A stretch of 64,000 nucleotides of DNA from Citrobacter amalonaticus (lineage in GTDB: Bacteria; Pseudomonadota; Gammaproteobacteria; Enterobacterales; Enterobacteriaceae): NCBI RefSeq assembly GCF_018252635.1, contig NZ_JAGTXM010000009.1, positions 1 to 64,000 of the forward strand, given 5' to 3'. Below, in pieces: positions 1 through 6,849 of this stretch. The stretch's first letter is position 1, and each line of letters opens with the position of its first letter. Position numbers and translations under genes: made by a program. The notes beneath the pieces are model-generated. The model was not told the DNA's origin, made no database searches, and saw nothing but the letters and a program-made list of their open reading frames with translations.

Positions 1-2
1 GC

Positions 3-266
3 CATAACGCCATGGATGACGGCAAAGACCGTACCTTCCAGCCGTTCGTCGAAGCCAACTGGATCCACAACACGCAGAACTACAGCGTGCAGATGGATGA
101 CATCAACAACGACGTGAAAGGCAGCCGCAACATAGGTGAACTGAAAGCCGGTGTTGAAGGCCAGTTGACGAAGAACGTCACCCTGTGGGGCAACGTCGCC
201 CAGCAGATTGGCGACAATGGCTACAGCGATACGCAAGGTATGCTGGGGCTGAAATACAGCTTCTAA
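3..266 (+). CDS. Autotransporter beta-barrel, C-terminal end (5' truncated by window)
   Basis: The reading frame is open from the window edge (position 3) to TAA at 264-266, so this is the 3' end of a longer gene. The 87 visible residues alternate polar and hydrophobic residues in beta-strand style and end in KYSF, the terminal aromatic signature used for outer-membrane barrel assembly by the Bam complex. The pattern LKAGVEGQL...NVTLWGNVAQQIG...MLGLKYSF is typical of the last strands of type Va autotransporter translocators. The passenger domain lies outside the window, so its function (adhesin, protease or other) cannot be told. An internal ATG at 12 is not a start. Confidence 0.8.
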   Translation, partial: HNAMDDGKDRTFQPFVEANWIHNTQNYSVQMDDINNDVKGSRNIGELKAGVEGQLTKNVTLWGNVAQQIGDNGYSDTQGMLGLKYSF

Positions 267-270
267 TCCC

Positions 271-296
271 TCCCCCGTGGCAACATGGGGGATTTC
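271..296 (+). terminator. Rho-independent terminator after autotransporter
   Basis: A 9-bp stem (271-279 with 284-292, one G-T pair) closes a GCAA tetraloop and is followed by a short T run. It begins 4 bases after the autotransporter stop codon. Confidence 0.7.
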
Positions 297-305
297 CACT
301 AACTT

Positions 306-716
306 TTATGATTTATCAGGCCAGACCGGTTTTGAAGGATCAACACAGTAAAGTTTAACTGTATAGATTTCCCATAATTCCAGCCTTGCAACCTCCTCAC
401 GTGTCGCGATGCCGAACTTTACAGCTCTCTCAAGCGGTAAAATCACACGCTCTGCATCTGCCATCAGTCCCGCTTTCATGGCTTCAGCTTGCGCAATGGC
501 TAATTCGTGATCCACTTCAGGCGGAACATAATCAGCGACCCCATCAGTGAAATTGGTTATACACCCGTCAAAAATAAAACGGCCATTATCATCTGAATCG
601 TCGACCATCGCCGTGTATGGTACAGAGAAATTCATTTCTTTGAACTTCACCATACAATCAATCGCGGTTTGCTCCGCATTAGCCCACACAGGAGCGCTGA
701 TTTCCTGAATTTCCAT
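306..716 (-). CDS. Phage tail fibre assembly-like protein (prophage remnant)
   Basis: A 136-residue product starting at the ATG at 714-716; the longer open frame upstream is not conserved-looking. The C-terminal half resembles tail fibre assembly (Tfa/Caudo_TAP) proteins of enterobacterial prophages: an Ala/Glu-rich helix, then LPLERAVKFGIAT, LELWEIYTVKL and the ending VDPSKPVWPD. In phages these proteins help fold or attach the distal tail fibre. In another frame of the same strand, about 679-800 reads as the 3' end of a tail protein (WITVPVTSAQGFSVQGIYAG), so a tail gene probably overlapped its start before the rest was deleted. No other tail genes remain. The frame is intact but is probably a leftover without function. 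Confidence 0.6.
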   Translation of the reverse strand: MEIQEISAPVWANAEQTAIDCMVKFKEMNFSVPYTAMVDDSDDNGRFIFDGCITNFTDGVADYVPPEVDHELAIAQAEAMKAGLMADAERVILPLERAVKFGIATREEVARLELWEIYTVKLYCVDPSKPVWPDKS

Positions 717-829
717 GCTGACTCCCGGCGTAAATCCCCTGAACAGAAAACCCCTGCGCACTGGTGACCGGCACAGTAATCCAGCCACCGTTGTCTTTTC
801 TTCACTGGGCAATGTAGCGAATTGCCCCC

Positions 830-1423
830 TCTGGACGGTCTCTTGGGACAACGGACAAAAGGCAAGCGCAGGAGCTCTATGATCAGCTGAAAGCCGAAGC
901 CTGTTGTTATTTTTGCACTGGCGACGGGGTTGCGCAGATCGAACATCACCGATCTGGAGTGGTCGCAAATTGATATGCAAAGGAAGGTCGCGTGGATTCA
1001 TCCGGAAGACGCGAAAGCAGGGAGGGCGATTGGGGCCGCCCTGAATGAATCGGCCTGCAAGGTCCTGCGGGATCAACTGGGGAAACATAACCGGTGGGTC
1101 TTTGTTCACACTGAATCATCCGTTCGCCCGGATGGAACCAGAACAAAGGCAGTACGCAAATGCGATCTGATGCTAACACGGCGTGGCGTGCGGCGTTAAG
1201 GCGGGCTGGGATAGAAAATTTCCGCTTCCATGACCTGAGGCATACCTGGGCAAGCTGGCTTGCACAGTCCGGCATGCCACTCAGTGCACTACAGGAAATG
1301 GGCGGGAGGGAGAGTATCGAGATGGTGCAGCGTTATGCACATCTGGCACCGAATCACCTGACGCAACATGCCATGCAAATCGACTCATTCCTGGCGGGGA
1401 ATGGCACAAGGCACTTTTGCTGA
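830..1423 (+). pseudogene. P22-like tyrosine integrase remnant
   Basis: Three pieces of one integrase lie in three frames. The first, about 830-900, reads [20 protein letters not shown], an N-terminal segment of P22-type Int. The second, from 903, jumps to [20 protein letters not shown] with the first catalytic Arg, so more than 100 codons between them are gone. The third, after a frameshift near 1160-1195, contains [18 protein letters not shown], then [20 protein letters not shown] with the HxxR box and the catalytic Tyr. The gene ends 34 bases from the thrW-like att repeat at 1457, which fits P22-type phages, whose attP lies just after int and which use thrW. It cannot make an active recombinase. 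Confidence 0.85.
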
Positions 1424-1456
1424 ACGGGTGTATATGGCGTGAAGCCATGTAGTTGT

Positions 1457-1472
1457 TGGTGCGATAATAGGA
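1457..1472. repeat. Distal attachment site (thrW 3'-end copy)
   Basis: The 16 bases TGGTGCGATAATAGGA repeat the thrW 3' end at 8231-8247 (TGGTGCCGATAATAGGA) with one C missing. Position and orientation are right for the distal att site of the thrW element and for the edge of the P22-like remnant next to it. Confidence 0.75.
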
Positions 1473-1533
1473 ACAAAACAAACAAAATCAAGTTATTGAA
1501 TTATATGTTATTACATATATTACCGTTTGGTAG

Positions 1534-1555
1534 ATACCCCCAAAAGTACCCCCGT
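1534..1555. repeat. Integrase arm-type repeat, distal end
   Basis: ATACCCCCAAAAGTACCCCC recurs with one difference as ATACCCCCATAAGTACCCCC at 8096-8115, just upstream of the element's integrase. Copies near both element ends, each 60-120 bases inside the att core, fit arm-type binding sites for the integrase. That role is inferred from position. Confidence 0.5.
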
Positions 1556-1783
1556 AAGAATTTATGCTACACCATCAGATCACAAAAAAGTTTTGCCGTG
1601 GTCATCACACGCTCACGAAGCACCTATTTGGTCGAAATTCCAAGTTACAGAAGACACAAACCTTAGTAAAAAAAGTTCAAAAACTTGAATTTTCGTAAAT
1701 AACATTTAGATCACAAACAAATAAGTAATCAACAAAAGCATAGATAGGAATAAATTTTTATAATTTATTGAAAATTCTATAAA
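1556..1783. other. AT-rich stretch without a supportable gene
   Basis: This lies between the distal att repeats and the terminator of the nuclease/kinase operon. Short open frames here have no ribosome site and odd composition. I see no gene in it. Confidence 0.5.
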
Positions 1784-1822
1784 TTAAGAGCACAAAAAAA
1801 ATAATAAAATTTGTGCTCTTAA
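1784..1822 (-). terminator. Hairpin downstream of response regulator
   Basis: A perfect 13-bp inverted repeat (1784-1796 with 1810-1822) with a 13-base A-rich loop lies 8 bases past the response-regulator stop. It is likely the operon terminator. Confidence 0.6.
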
Positions 1823-1829
1823 GAATACC

Positions 1830-2249
1830 TTAACGCAAAGAAATTATAGATGATAATTTATCTTTTAAAACCTTAGCTCTGCCTTTTGGTATATAAGAAA
1901 CATCTAATCTCTTACACATTTCTTCAACCTCAGCATTATCATGAACTGAATAAACTATTATTCTTTTCCCAGAAATCCCTTTCGTTCTTGCTTGCTGCGC
2001 AATGAACAAGCCTCTAAAATCCTGAAACACCTTAGGTTTCTGCTGAAGTAGTACTTCAATCTCAGGGGATACAGGTACGTTCAAATCAATTATCAACGCT
2101 AAAAAATCTTCGTTATCAGTATATTGAAGCACTTTATAAGCATCATGAACTGATGTTATGAAGTTTGCAGAATGGCCTAAAGATTCAGTGAAATCTTCTA
2201 ACCAATCAAGAAACATAGGTTCATCGTCAAGAATAAAAATTTTTTTCAT
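1830..2249 (-). CDS. Single-domain response regulator
   Basis: This 139-residue protein is a stand-alone receiver domain. It has the acidic pair D8/D9, phosphoacceptor D55 in LIIDLNVP, S101 in IVYSVHD and K122 in YIPKG, that is, every residue needed for phosphotransfer. There is no output domain, so it must act by protein contact or as a phosphate sink. Its ATG overlaps the kinase stop (ATGA), so the two are translationally coupled and are very likely cognate partners. It is the last gene of a three-gene operon that begins with an Mrr-like nuclease, so the likely target is nuclease control. That target is inference. Confidence 0.85.
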   Translation of the reverse strand: MKKIFILDDEPMFLDWLEDFTESLGHSANFITSVHDAYKVLQYTDNEDFLALIIDLNVPVSPEIEVLLQQKPKVFQDFRGLFIAQQARTKGISGKRIIVYSVHDNAEVEEMCKRLDVSYIPKGRAKVLKDKLSSIISLR

Positions 2250-2956
2250 TTTATAAATCCATTTGGTATTCTAATTTCAAATTTCGTAACCCCTGCTAAT
2301 GAATGATGAGCAGAGATTGTTCCGTTAAATGCGTTTTCAATTATCAACTTGCATATATGAAGCCCAAGACCTGAGCCTGATGATGTCCTTTGCTGTGCAC
2401 TTTTGGCTCGATAACCAATCTCAAATAGATCTTCATCATTTGAAAATGGTTCGCTATAACCTTCAAATGTTATAATGAGATCATTAGTTCTTTTTTGTAA
2501 ATTATTCTTGATAGTCAAAGTTGAACCAGGCTTACCATACTTCACTCCGTTATCAATCAAATTCATAAAAACTTGTTTCAGTAAATTTGGATCTCCATGA
2601 ACACAATTTTGAATTGTTCTATTTTCCAATTCAATTTTTATATGTTCATTCTGACCTTGGTCTTGGAAAAATTGAGCAGATTCAATGACCGCTTGAGGTA
2701 TGACAGTTGTCTTAAGAGATGAATGCGATATAGAGGCTGTGTTACCAGAGGCATACTCAGCAAAATAAGAAAGATTTCGGATCAGTGACACTGTATATTC
2801 TAACTGTGATCTGGCACGCCGTAGTCGCTGCTCTCTTTTGTGCTCGGGCACAACTCCATCGATCAGATTATCAAGTGCCCCAATTACACCACTCATTGGA
2901 TTTATTGCTTGATGTGTAATATTTTGTATTAAAAATAAAGTTTCTTTATTATCCAT
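2246..2956 (-). CDS. Soluble histidine kinase without sensor domain
   Basis: This 236-residue protein holds only the transmitter core. The phosphorylatable H15 sits almost at the N-terminus in ITHQAINP (HxxxNP, HisKA-like), followed by a helical dimerisation hairpin. The HATPase domain has the N box QVFMNLIDNGVKYG (N132, N136), an F box DLFEIGYRAK and a G2 box GSGLGLHICK at 194-203. The usual G1 motif DxGxG is replaced by EGYSEP (about 165-170), which is unusual. There is no membrane segment and no PAS, GAF or other sensor domain, so any signal must come from inside the cell, perhaps from the nuclease partner. The gene starts 12 bases after the nuclease and overlaps the response regulator by 4 bases. 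Confidence 0.85.
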   Translation of the reverse strand: MDNKETLFLIQNITHQAINPMSGVIGALDNLIDGVVPEHKREQRLRRARSQLEYTVSLIRNLSYFAEYASGNTASISHSSLKTTVIPQAVIESAQFFQDQGQNEHIKIELENRTIQNCVHGDPNLLKQVFMNLIDNGVKYGKPGSTLTIKNNLQKRTNDLIITFEGYSEPFSNDEDLFEIGYRAKSAQQRTSSGSGLGLHICKLIIENAFNGTISAHHSLAGVTKFEIRIPNGFIK

Positions 2957-2968
2957 TTTATCCGCCTT

Positions 2969-3853
2969 TCAGATTAACTCTAAAATAATACTTCTTTGCT
3001 CTATGGTGATAATAAAATTTGACAATCCAGATATTACTTTTAGATGACTTAGCTCTGATTCCATTAGCTCTCTCAAAAAAATAAACTTAATTATTTTTGA
3101 TGATTCCTGAATAATAACTGGCTCTTTTTTGAGAACAAAATACAAATATGCTAATAATGCTCTCATGGAGTATTTGTCAAAAGGTAAAAAGCTAACGTTG
3201 TCAGTATCAACCCAATCGAAATAATCATTTGCCGTATGCTCTTTGAAACAAAATCCATAACCTGATTGGACATCTAGCATGCGGTTGGTGATCAGTTCAC
3301 TAAATGCGTGTAAGAGCAATAACTTTGCCTGCGAAACCTCGCCTATTTCAGGAGATAGAGAATTTGTTATCCTAAGGAGAAAGTCTATAGATGGTAAAAA
3401 AGCCTCGAGCTTTGAGTCTACCTCAGATTTCAAACCATACTTCTTAGCAATTTGCGAATGTAAATTTAATTTCGCACAGAGTTCGACTTCCCCCCAAAAT
3501 CTAATTGTAGGTTTTTTATTTGAATCATTCCAAATTCTTACCTGATCTACCGCTTGTGGGGACAGTGAGGAGCTCGTTACGAATAAAAGAATATCTGCAT
3601 TATGATTTTCAGCATAAGCAATTTTATTCCAAACAGTTGGCCAATCTACTGAAGATGCATAACGTTTACACTCAACATACCATTTTTGCCTTTGATATTG
3701 CCCAGACAGGTCGGATATAAAGAACTCACCTTCAATATCCCTACCCAAATCACTACCCGGAGTTCTCCAGACTGCGTTTCTTAATCCTAATGCAGTAACA
3801 ATATCGAATGTCAAATTTTCGAATTGTTCCGGTGTTAAGTTCAATATATTCAA
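2969..3853 (-). CDS. Mrr-like PD-(D/E)xK restriction endonuclease
   Basis: This 294-residue protein begins with an Mrr_cat-like fold: LTPEQFENLTFDIVTALG, then GSDLGRD (D39), then KWYVECKRY with E61-x-K63. This is the D...ExK metal-binding core of the Mrr/type IV restriction family, which cuts foreign or modified DNA. A strand-rich segment NADILLFVTSSSLSP follows. From about residue 150 the protein is helical and resembles nothing I recognise; it could bind the kinase or sense infection. It is the first gene of an operon with a histidine kinase and a receiver, in a satellite-like element. No methyltransferase accompanies it, so self-protection must come from control of the enzyme or from substrate choice. 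A defence role is inferred. Confidence 0.75.
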   Translation of the reverse strand: MNILNLTPEQFENLTFDIVTALGLRNAVWRTPGSDLGRDIEGEFFISDLSGQYQRQKWYVECKRYASSVDWPTVWNKIAYAENHNADILLFVTSSSLSPQAVDQVRIWNDSNKKPTIRFWGEVELCAKLNLHSQIAKKYGLKSEVDSKLEAFLPSIDFLLRITNSLSPEIGEVSQAKLLLLHAFSELITNRMLDVQSGYGFCFKEHTANDYFDWVDTDNVSFLPFDKYSMRALLAYLYFVLKKEPVIIQESSKIIKFIFLRELMESELSHLKVISGLSNFIITIEQRSIILELI

Positions 3854-4057
3854 TTTATAGCCTCAAAATTAGTTTGATACTTCGCAGCTTACCCGTGGTA
3901 TAAATTCTTAGCTTGGTTTATTGAGTTAAGATAGCATGTTGAGTATTTAAACAGCCAGACCATAACTCAGGTGCACAGCTCAACTTTGTAAACCAGGAGA
4001 CAATTACAAAAGAAACTATTAACATTCAGGGCTTTGTAAAAATACTACTTACACTAG
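3854..4057. promoter_or_regulatory. Presumed promoter region of nuclease/kinase operon
   Basis: About 200 AT-rich bases lie upstream of the nuclease gene. Nothing else is coded here. A promoter must lie here if the operon is independently expressed, but I could not assign boxes. Confidence 0.3.
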
Positions 4058-4696
4058 TTAATTTTTACAGCCCCTTAAAATATATATACTTTTCAGAATG
4101 AAGCAACGGTTACTTTCAATCTGGCTGCGGGAAAATACCAGGTCGTCACCGATGAGATTGCGCTCCATGCGTTCACGCAGTCGTTTGATGATGCCCGGCG
4201 GCAGCTGCTTGGTGTCGTGCTTAACTTCAGCCTTTGCCACCAGCTCAAACACGATCGCCTGTTCTTCTCCCGTCATGCCGGCGGCCAGCTCGTCGCAGCT
4301 CACGCTATCCCAGTGCATGTACCCAATGTGATCGCCAGCAAGCCGGGCAGCATCCTTGCGCTGCTGGCGAACAATCTCGATCCCCTTCCGGGTCGCTCTG
4401 GCTTCCGCTGCTTTGGTCTGCTTCGCTACGATGATTGTTGCAATGCCGGTTTCCCAGTTGATACAGGAGTAACGGAAGTTGCACACGTCGCTGGTACGCC
4501 AGCCGGTAACGGTCGCAATATCCCACCAGAGTAAAACCCAGTCCGGCTGAGTCTGCTGGATGCGCTCGCGCAGTTTGCGCTGCTCTTCCCGTTCGTAAAC
4601 GGGGGTCATGGTGCGGGAGCCTTTCGTGGTAGTGGCTTTTACCACGTTACCGCGCAGCTCGCGGGCTTTTGCTGTCAGGGTCTGGAGGTTAAACAT
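4058..4696 (-). pseudogene. Truncated phage-type tyrosine recombinase
   Basis: Starting at ATG 4694-4696, the frame codes for 212 residues with an arm/core-binding region and a first catalytic box TGWRTSDVCNF (equivalent to TGLRxSEL). It then runs RNLIGDDLVFSRSQIESNR and breaks into an unrelated ending, so the HxxR box and the catalytic Tyr are missing. The long open frame that continues upstream on this strand (to about 5848) is not coding. It overlaps the stop of the small Icd-like gene by 8 bases, suggesting a former operon. The catalytic half is lost, so it is probably inactive as a recombinase; it could still bind DNA. Confidence 0.65.
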
Positions 4697-4877
4697 GCTG
4701 TACCTCCTCAACGCGAAAACGACACGCCAGAATACAGACACATCCTGCGGGCGTTTTTTCGCGTGCTTCGCGCTCGGTGGAAGCAGTAACATTGACGATC
4801 TGATTTGTGAATTCGCCCAAGGTGAGAAAACGCCATGTAAATTCAGGGCGTGTTTGGGTAGACTTAGTGCAAGCCAT
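4689..4877 (-). CDS. Small Icd-like (host cell division inhibitor-like) protein
   Basis: The product has 62 residues. The start is supported by a GAGGT ribosome site 8 bases upstream. The segment VTASTEREARE and the ending ACRFRVEEVQHV resemble the small proteins annotated as P1 Icd-like division inhibitors, common in prophages and P4-like elements. The resemblance is short, so function is not certain. Its stop overlaps the start of the truncated recombinase. It faces a ribbon-helix-helix gene across a palindromic operator. Confidence 0.5.
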   Translation of the reverse strand: MACTKSTQTRPEFTWRFLTLGEFTNQIVNVTASTEREAREKTPAGCVCILACRFRVEEVQHV

Positions 4878-4906
4878 AATGTTACCTCAACTAACGTTTT
4901 GGTTAG

Positions 4907-4949
4907 ACGCCCTGAAAGTGTTACCGCACCTCGGGGCGTTGTTTTTTTT
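4907..4949 (+). terminator. Rho-independent terminator, or RNA hairpin in Icd-like leader
   Basis: A 9-bp stem (4907-4915 with 4931-4939, one G-T pair) is followed by eight T at 4942-4949, a textbook terminator on the plus strand. No plus-strand gene ends here, so it may end a small RNA. On the minus strand the same hairpin lies in the leader of the Icd-like gene. Confidence 0.6.
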
Positions 4950-4954
4950 ACTTT

Positions 4955-5000
4955 CTGTGTGTAATGTGTCATTACACATAAACACATTACATCGGGTGTA
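4955..5000. promoter_or_regulatory. Palindromic operator between divergent small genes
   Basis: A perfect 9-bp inverted repeat TGTGTAATG / CATTACACA with a 3-base centre spans 4958-4978. A further half-site, ACACATTAC, follows at 4982-4990 and a partial one (GTGTAAT) near 4996. It separates the Icd-like gene (leftward) from the ribbon-helix-helix gene (rightward), so it is a likely autoregulatory operator for the latter. Confidence 0.6.
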
Positions 5001-5006
5001 ATTGAC

Positions 5007-5186
5007 GTGTCAACACACAAAAACCAAAGACGTGGTAATCCTCCGTTCCAGTTTCGGCTCGATCCAGAGTTACGAGACATGATGGAACAAGCGCAGCAGC
5101 AAGACGGAGATGAGTCTTTAGCTGCATGGCTGAAAAGAATTATCCGTAAGGAACTACAACAACGTGGTATCGAACCAAAACAGTAG
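5007..5186 (+). CDS. Ribbon-helix-helix (Arc/MetJ-like) DNA-binding protein
   Basis: A 59-residue product from a GTG start at 5007. It has a basic N-terminus (KNQRRGNPP), a beta strand FQFRLDPELRDMM, then two helices ending SLAAWLKRIIRKELQQRGIE. This is the layout of Arc-type repressors that bind DNA as dimers through the strand. The palindrome directly upstream is a natural target. I see no strong ribosome site before the GTG, so the exact start is uncertain. Confidence 0.65.
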   Translation: MSTHKNQRRGNPPFQFRLDPELRDMMEQAQQQDGDESLAAWLKRIIRKELQQRGIEPKQ

Positions 5187-5243
5187 AATATTTTGAAATC
5201 AATACTGCCCTGTAAAATCCGTTGAGATGGAACTTTAAAAAAC

Positions 5244-5687
5244 ATGAAAAGATTTAGAGAGTTATTACTAAAAACTTTAGGTGCAAAAACCTCACTTTTT
5301 TTATTGGTAGTTTTTTGTATCCTTAGTTTTGCCTTTGGGCAAGCTTTAAATGATATGAACCTATTTGCTAGCTCTGGGGCTATCATTTCTGTCTTTGGGC
5401 TTTTGTATACAATAAAATATACAACGCTCAAGAAGTTGTCTAACCAAGAGGCTGAAGTCTCTTCAAGAAGTGGTGTTACGGGACCACCACTCACAGAGGA
5501 AGAATACAATAAAATTGTCGAAGCAAACCTAAAACAAGCTAGGATTGACGTTCGTGAAGAACTTAAATCTGAGATTCTTGGTGTAGGTCTTGCGATTTTT
5601 GGTACTTTTGTTTGGGCGTATGGTGGATATATTACAATCATCCAACCCTTTGCAGTATGGATGCAAACTATTCTCGGCATGAGATAA
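5244..5687 (+). CDS. Uncharacterised inner-membrane protein
   Basis: A 147-residue protein with a hydrophobic segment at about 16-34 (LFLLVVFCILSFAFG), a second at 43-58 (ASSGAIISVFGLLY) and a third at about 110-135 (ILGVGLAIFGTFVWAYGG). A charged loop with a short helical stretch (LTEEEYNKIVEANLKQARIDVREELKSE) lies between the second and third. I do not recognise a family. It is an isolated AT-rich cargo gene inside the thrW element, with no partner on its strand except the small RHH gene 57 bases upstream. Membrane proteins in this position of satellites are often phage-exclusion factors, but nothing in the sequence proves that here. Confidence 0.6.
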   Translation: MKRFRELLLKTLGAKTSLFLLVVFCILSFAFGQALNDMNLFASSGAIISVFGLLYTIKYTTLKKLSNQEAEVSSRSGVTGPPLTEEEYNKIVEANLKQARIDVREELKSEILGVGLAIFGTFVWAYGGYITIIQPFAVWMQTILGMR

Positions 5688-5813
5688 TAATTGAGTTTTC
5701 CGTTCAATGTTATATTGAAGGAAGCGGCGTTTATACTCGCTTCCTTCATACCTATAAATCCAAGTTTCTTTGCTAAGTAAAATGAAGATATGACTTTCTC
5801 GAGATTGGGAAAA

Positions 5814-6017
5814 TTAAGCATTCTCTCCTCCATTTCGGGAGGCATCAATACAAGAATTTATCCAATCATCAATTTCACTTTCGATAAAGGCAATAGCACG
5901 CGCACCAATCTTAATGGAAGAAGGGAACCTTTTCTGAGCCATGAGTCTATAGATCCAAGCCTTGCTATAGCCGGTTCTGCGCTGAACTTCAGGTAAGCGG
6001 ATAAGGGATTGGGACAT
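5814..6017 (-). CDS. alpA: AlpA-family regulator/excisionase
   Basis: A 67-residue protein with the AlpA/MerR-like winged helix: LIRLPEVQRRTGYSKAWIYR, then MAQKRFPSSIKIGARAIAF, then IESEIDDWI. AlpA proteins of P4-like elements activate or assist the neighbouring integrase and excision. It is the usual partner of the integrase at 6850-8064. GAGGT lies directly upstream of the ATG and is part of an inverted repeat. Confidence 0.85.
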   Translation of the reverse strand: MSQSLIRLPEVQRRTGYSKAWIYRLMAQKRFPSSIKIGARAIAFIESEIDDWINSCIDASRNGGENA

Positions 6018-6056
6018 ATATACCTCTCGAAGTCTAATGTGGTCTACGAGGTATAT
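6018..6056 (-). promoter_or_regulatory. Inverted repeat covering the alpA ribosome site
   Basis: Nine-base arms at 6018-6026 and 6048-6056 are exact inverted copies (ATATACCTC / GAGGTATAT). The arm next to the start codon contains the ribosome site GAGGT, so the hairpin would hide it in the mRNA; alternatively it is a protein operator. Confidence 0.45.
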
Positions 6057-6184
6057 TTCAGCAAAAACATGCGGGTAGTTGTGGAAGTCACGGTAAATCA
6101 GTTGGAAGCAGCTCTTCCACTGAAATAGAAGTACGGCCAGAAGTTTTAGAACATGTAGATCGACTTTTTGGAAATCCTTACGAG

Positions 6185-6781
6185 CTATTTGGAAGCGTAT
6201 GTGTTCAGAGCTTCATTAATTAGCATAGTCAATGCCTTATCTGTAACATCAATGCCATCACCATGTTCCAATATGCTTCTTGAAGCACTCCTAGCAACTT
6301 CGGATTTGTTCAAATTTTTACCGCGAACATATTTACCACCGGATTTTTCAAGCGCAATAGCCATTCCAGCGGTCAGTTTTAACGCAGTATCTTTACCAGC
6401 AAACTCGCCCCACCCGCTTCGTAAAGGCTGGTACTTTTCGCTAGAGCTATCTGGATCACATCCAAACCAACTATCTGTAGCTGATATTTCTTTAACAGCC
6501 CAAGGCCAAATTTCATTGGAATAAAAATCAGCTCCAGTGATATCTCCGCCAGGTAAGCTAGACCATGTTCTCTTGGGATGTAGTTCTTCCTCGTTTACAG
6601 CACTCAAAATTATCCTCAAGTAACTGGAAGCAATGTTGTAGATCTCAGGAGGGAATTTAGCTTTCAACTCATCTAAGCGTGAACAACTGTACACGCCAGC
6701 CATAGCCATTGCAGCCTGCTCAGCAGTGACCACACGTTGTCGGCGAAGATGATGGGGCATGTTGAGAATGTTTTCTCGCAT
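6185..6781 (-). CDS. Hypothetical protein of thrW element
   Basis: A 198-residue protein with no family I recognise. It begins with a basic, helical N-terminus (MPHHLRRQRVVTAEQAAMAMAG). A central acidic segment with Trp and Gly follows (SATDSWFGCDPDSSSEKYQPLRSGWGEFAGKD), then a helical C-terminus. No signal peptide or membrane segment is visible. It lies between integrase and alpA on the same strand, where P4-like elements often carry regulators of excision or transcription. The upstream DNA has short inverted TAGTCTAC/GTCTACTA motifs. Confidence 0.55.
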   Translation of the reverse strand: MRENILNMPHHLRRQRVVTAEQAAMAMAGVYSCSRLDELKAKFPPEIYNIASSYLRIILSAVNEEELHPKRTWSSLPGGDITGADFYSNEIWPWAVKEISATDSWFGCDPDSSSEKYQPLRSGWGEFAGKDTALKLTAGMAIALEKSGGKYVRGKNLNKSEVARSASRSILEHGDGIDVTDKALTMLINEALNTYASK

Positions 6782-6849
6782 AAAAGCTTCCTGCTAACGA
6801 TAGTCTACAGAAGTCTACTACTGTCAATTAGCACTGTCTATACATACAG

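Noticed and set aside
1439-1666. 75-codon frame over the distal att region
   Set aside because: It spans the att and arm repeats, has no ribosome site and has low-complexity content.
4697-5848. Long open frame on the minus strand continuing upstream of the truncated recombinase
   Set aside because: It runs across the Icd-like gene, operator, RHH gene and membrane gene in antisense, with no domain or ribosome site; only the part from 4696 down is a real recombinase remnant.
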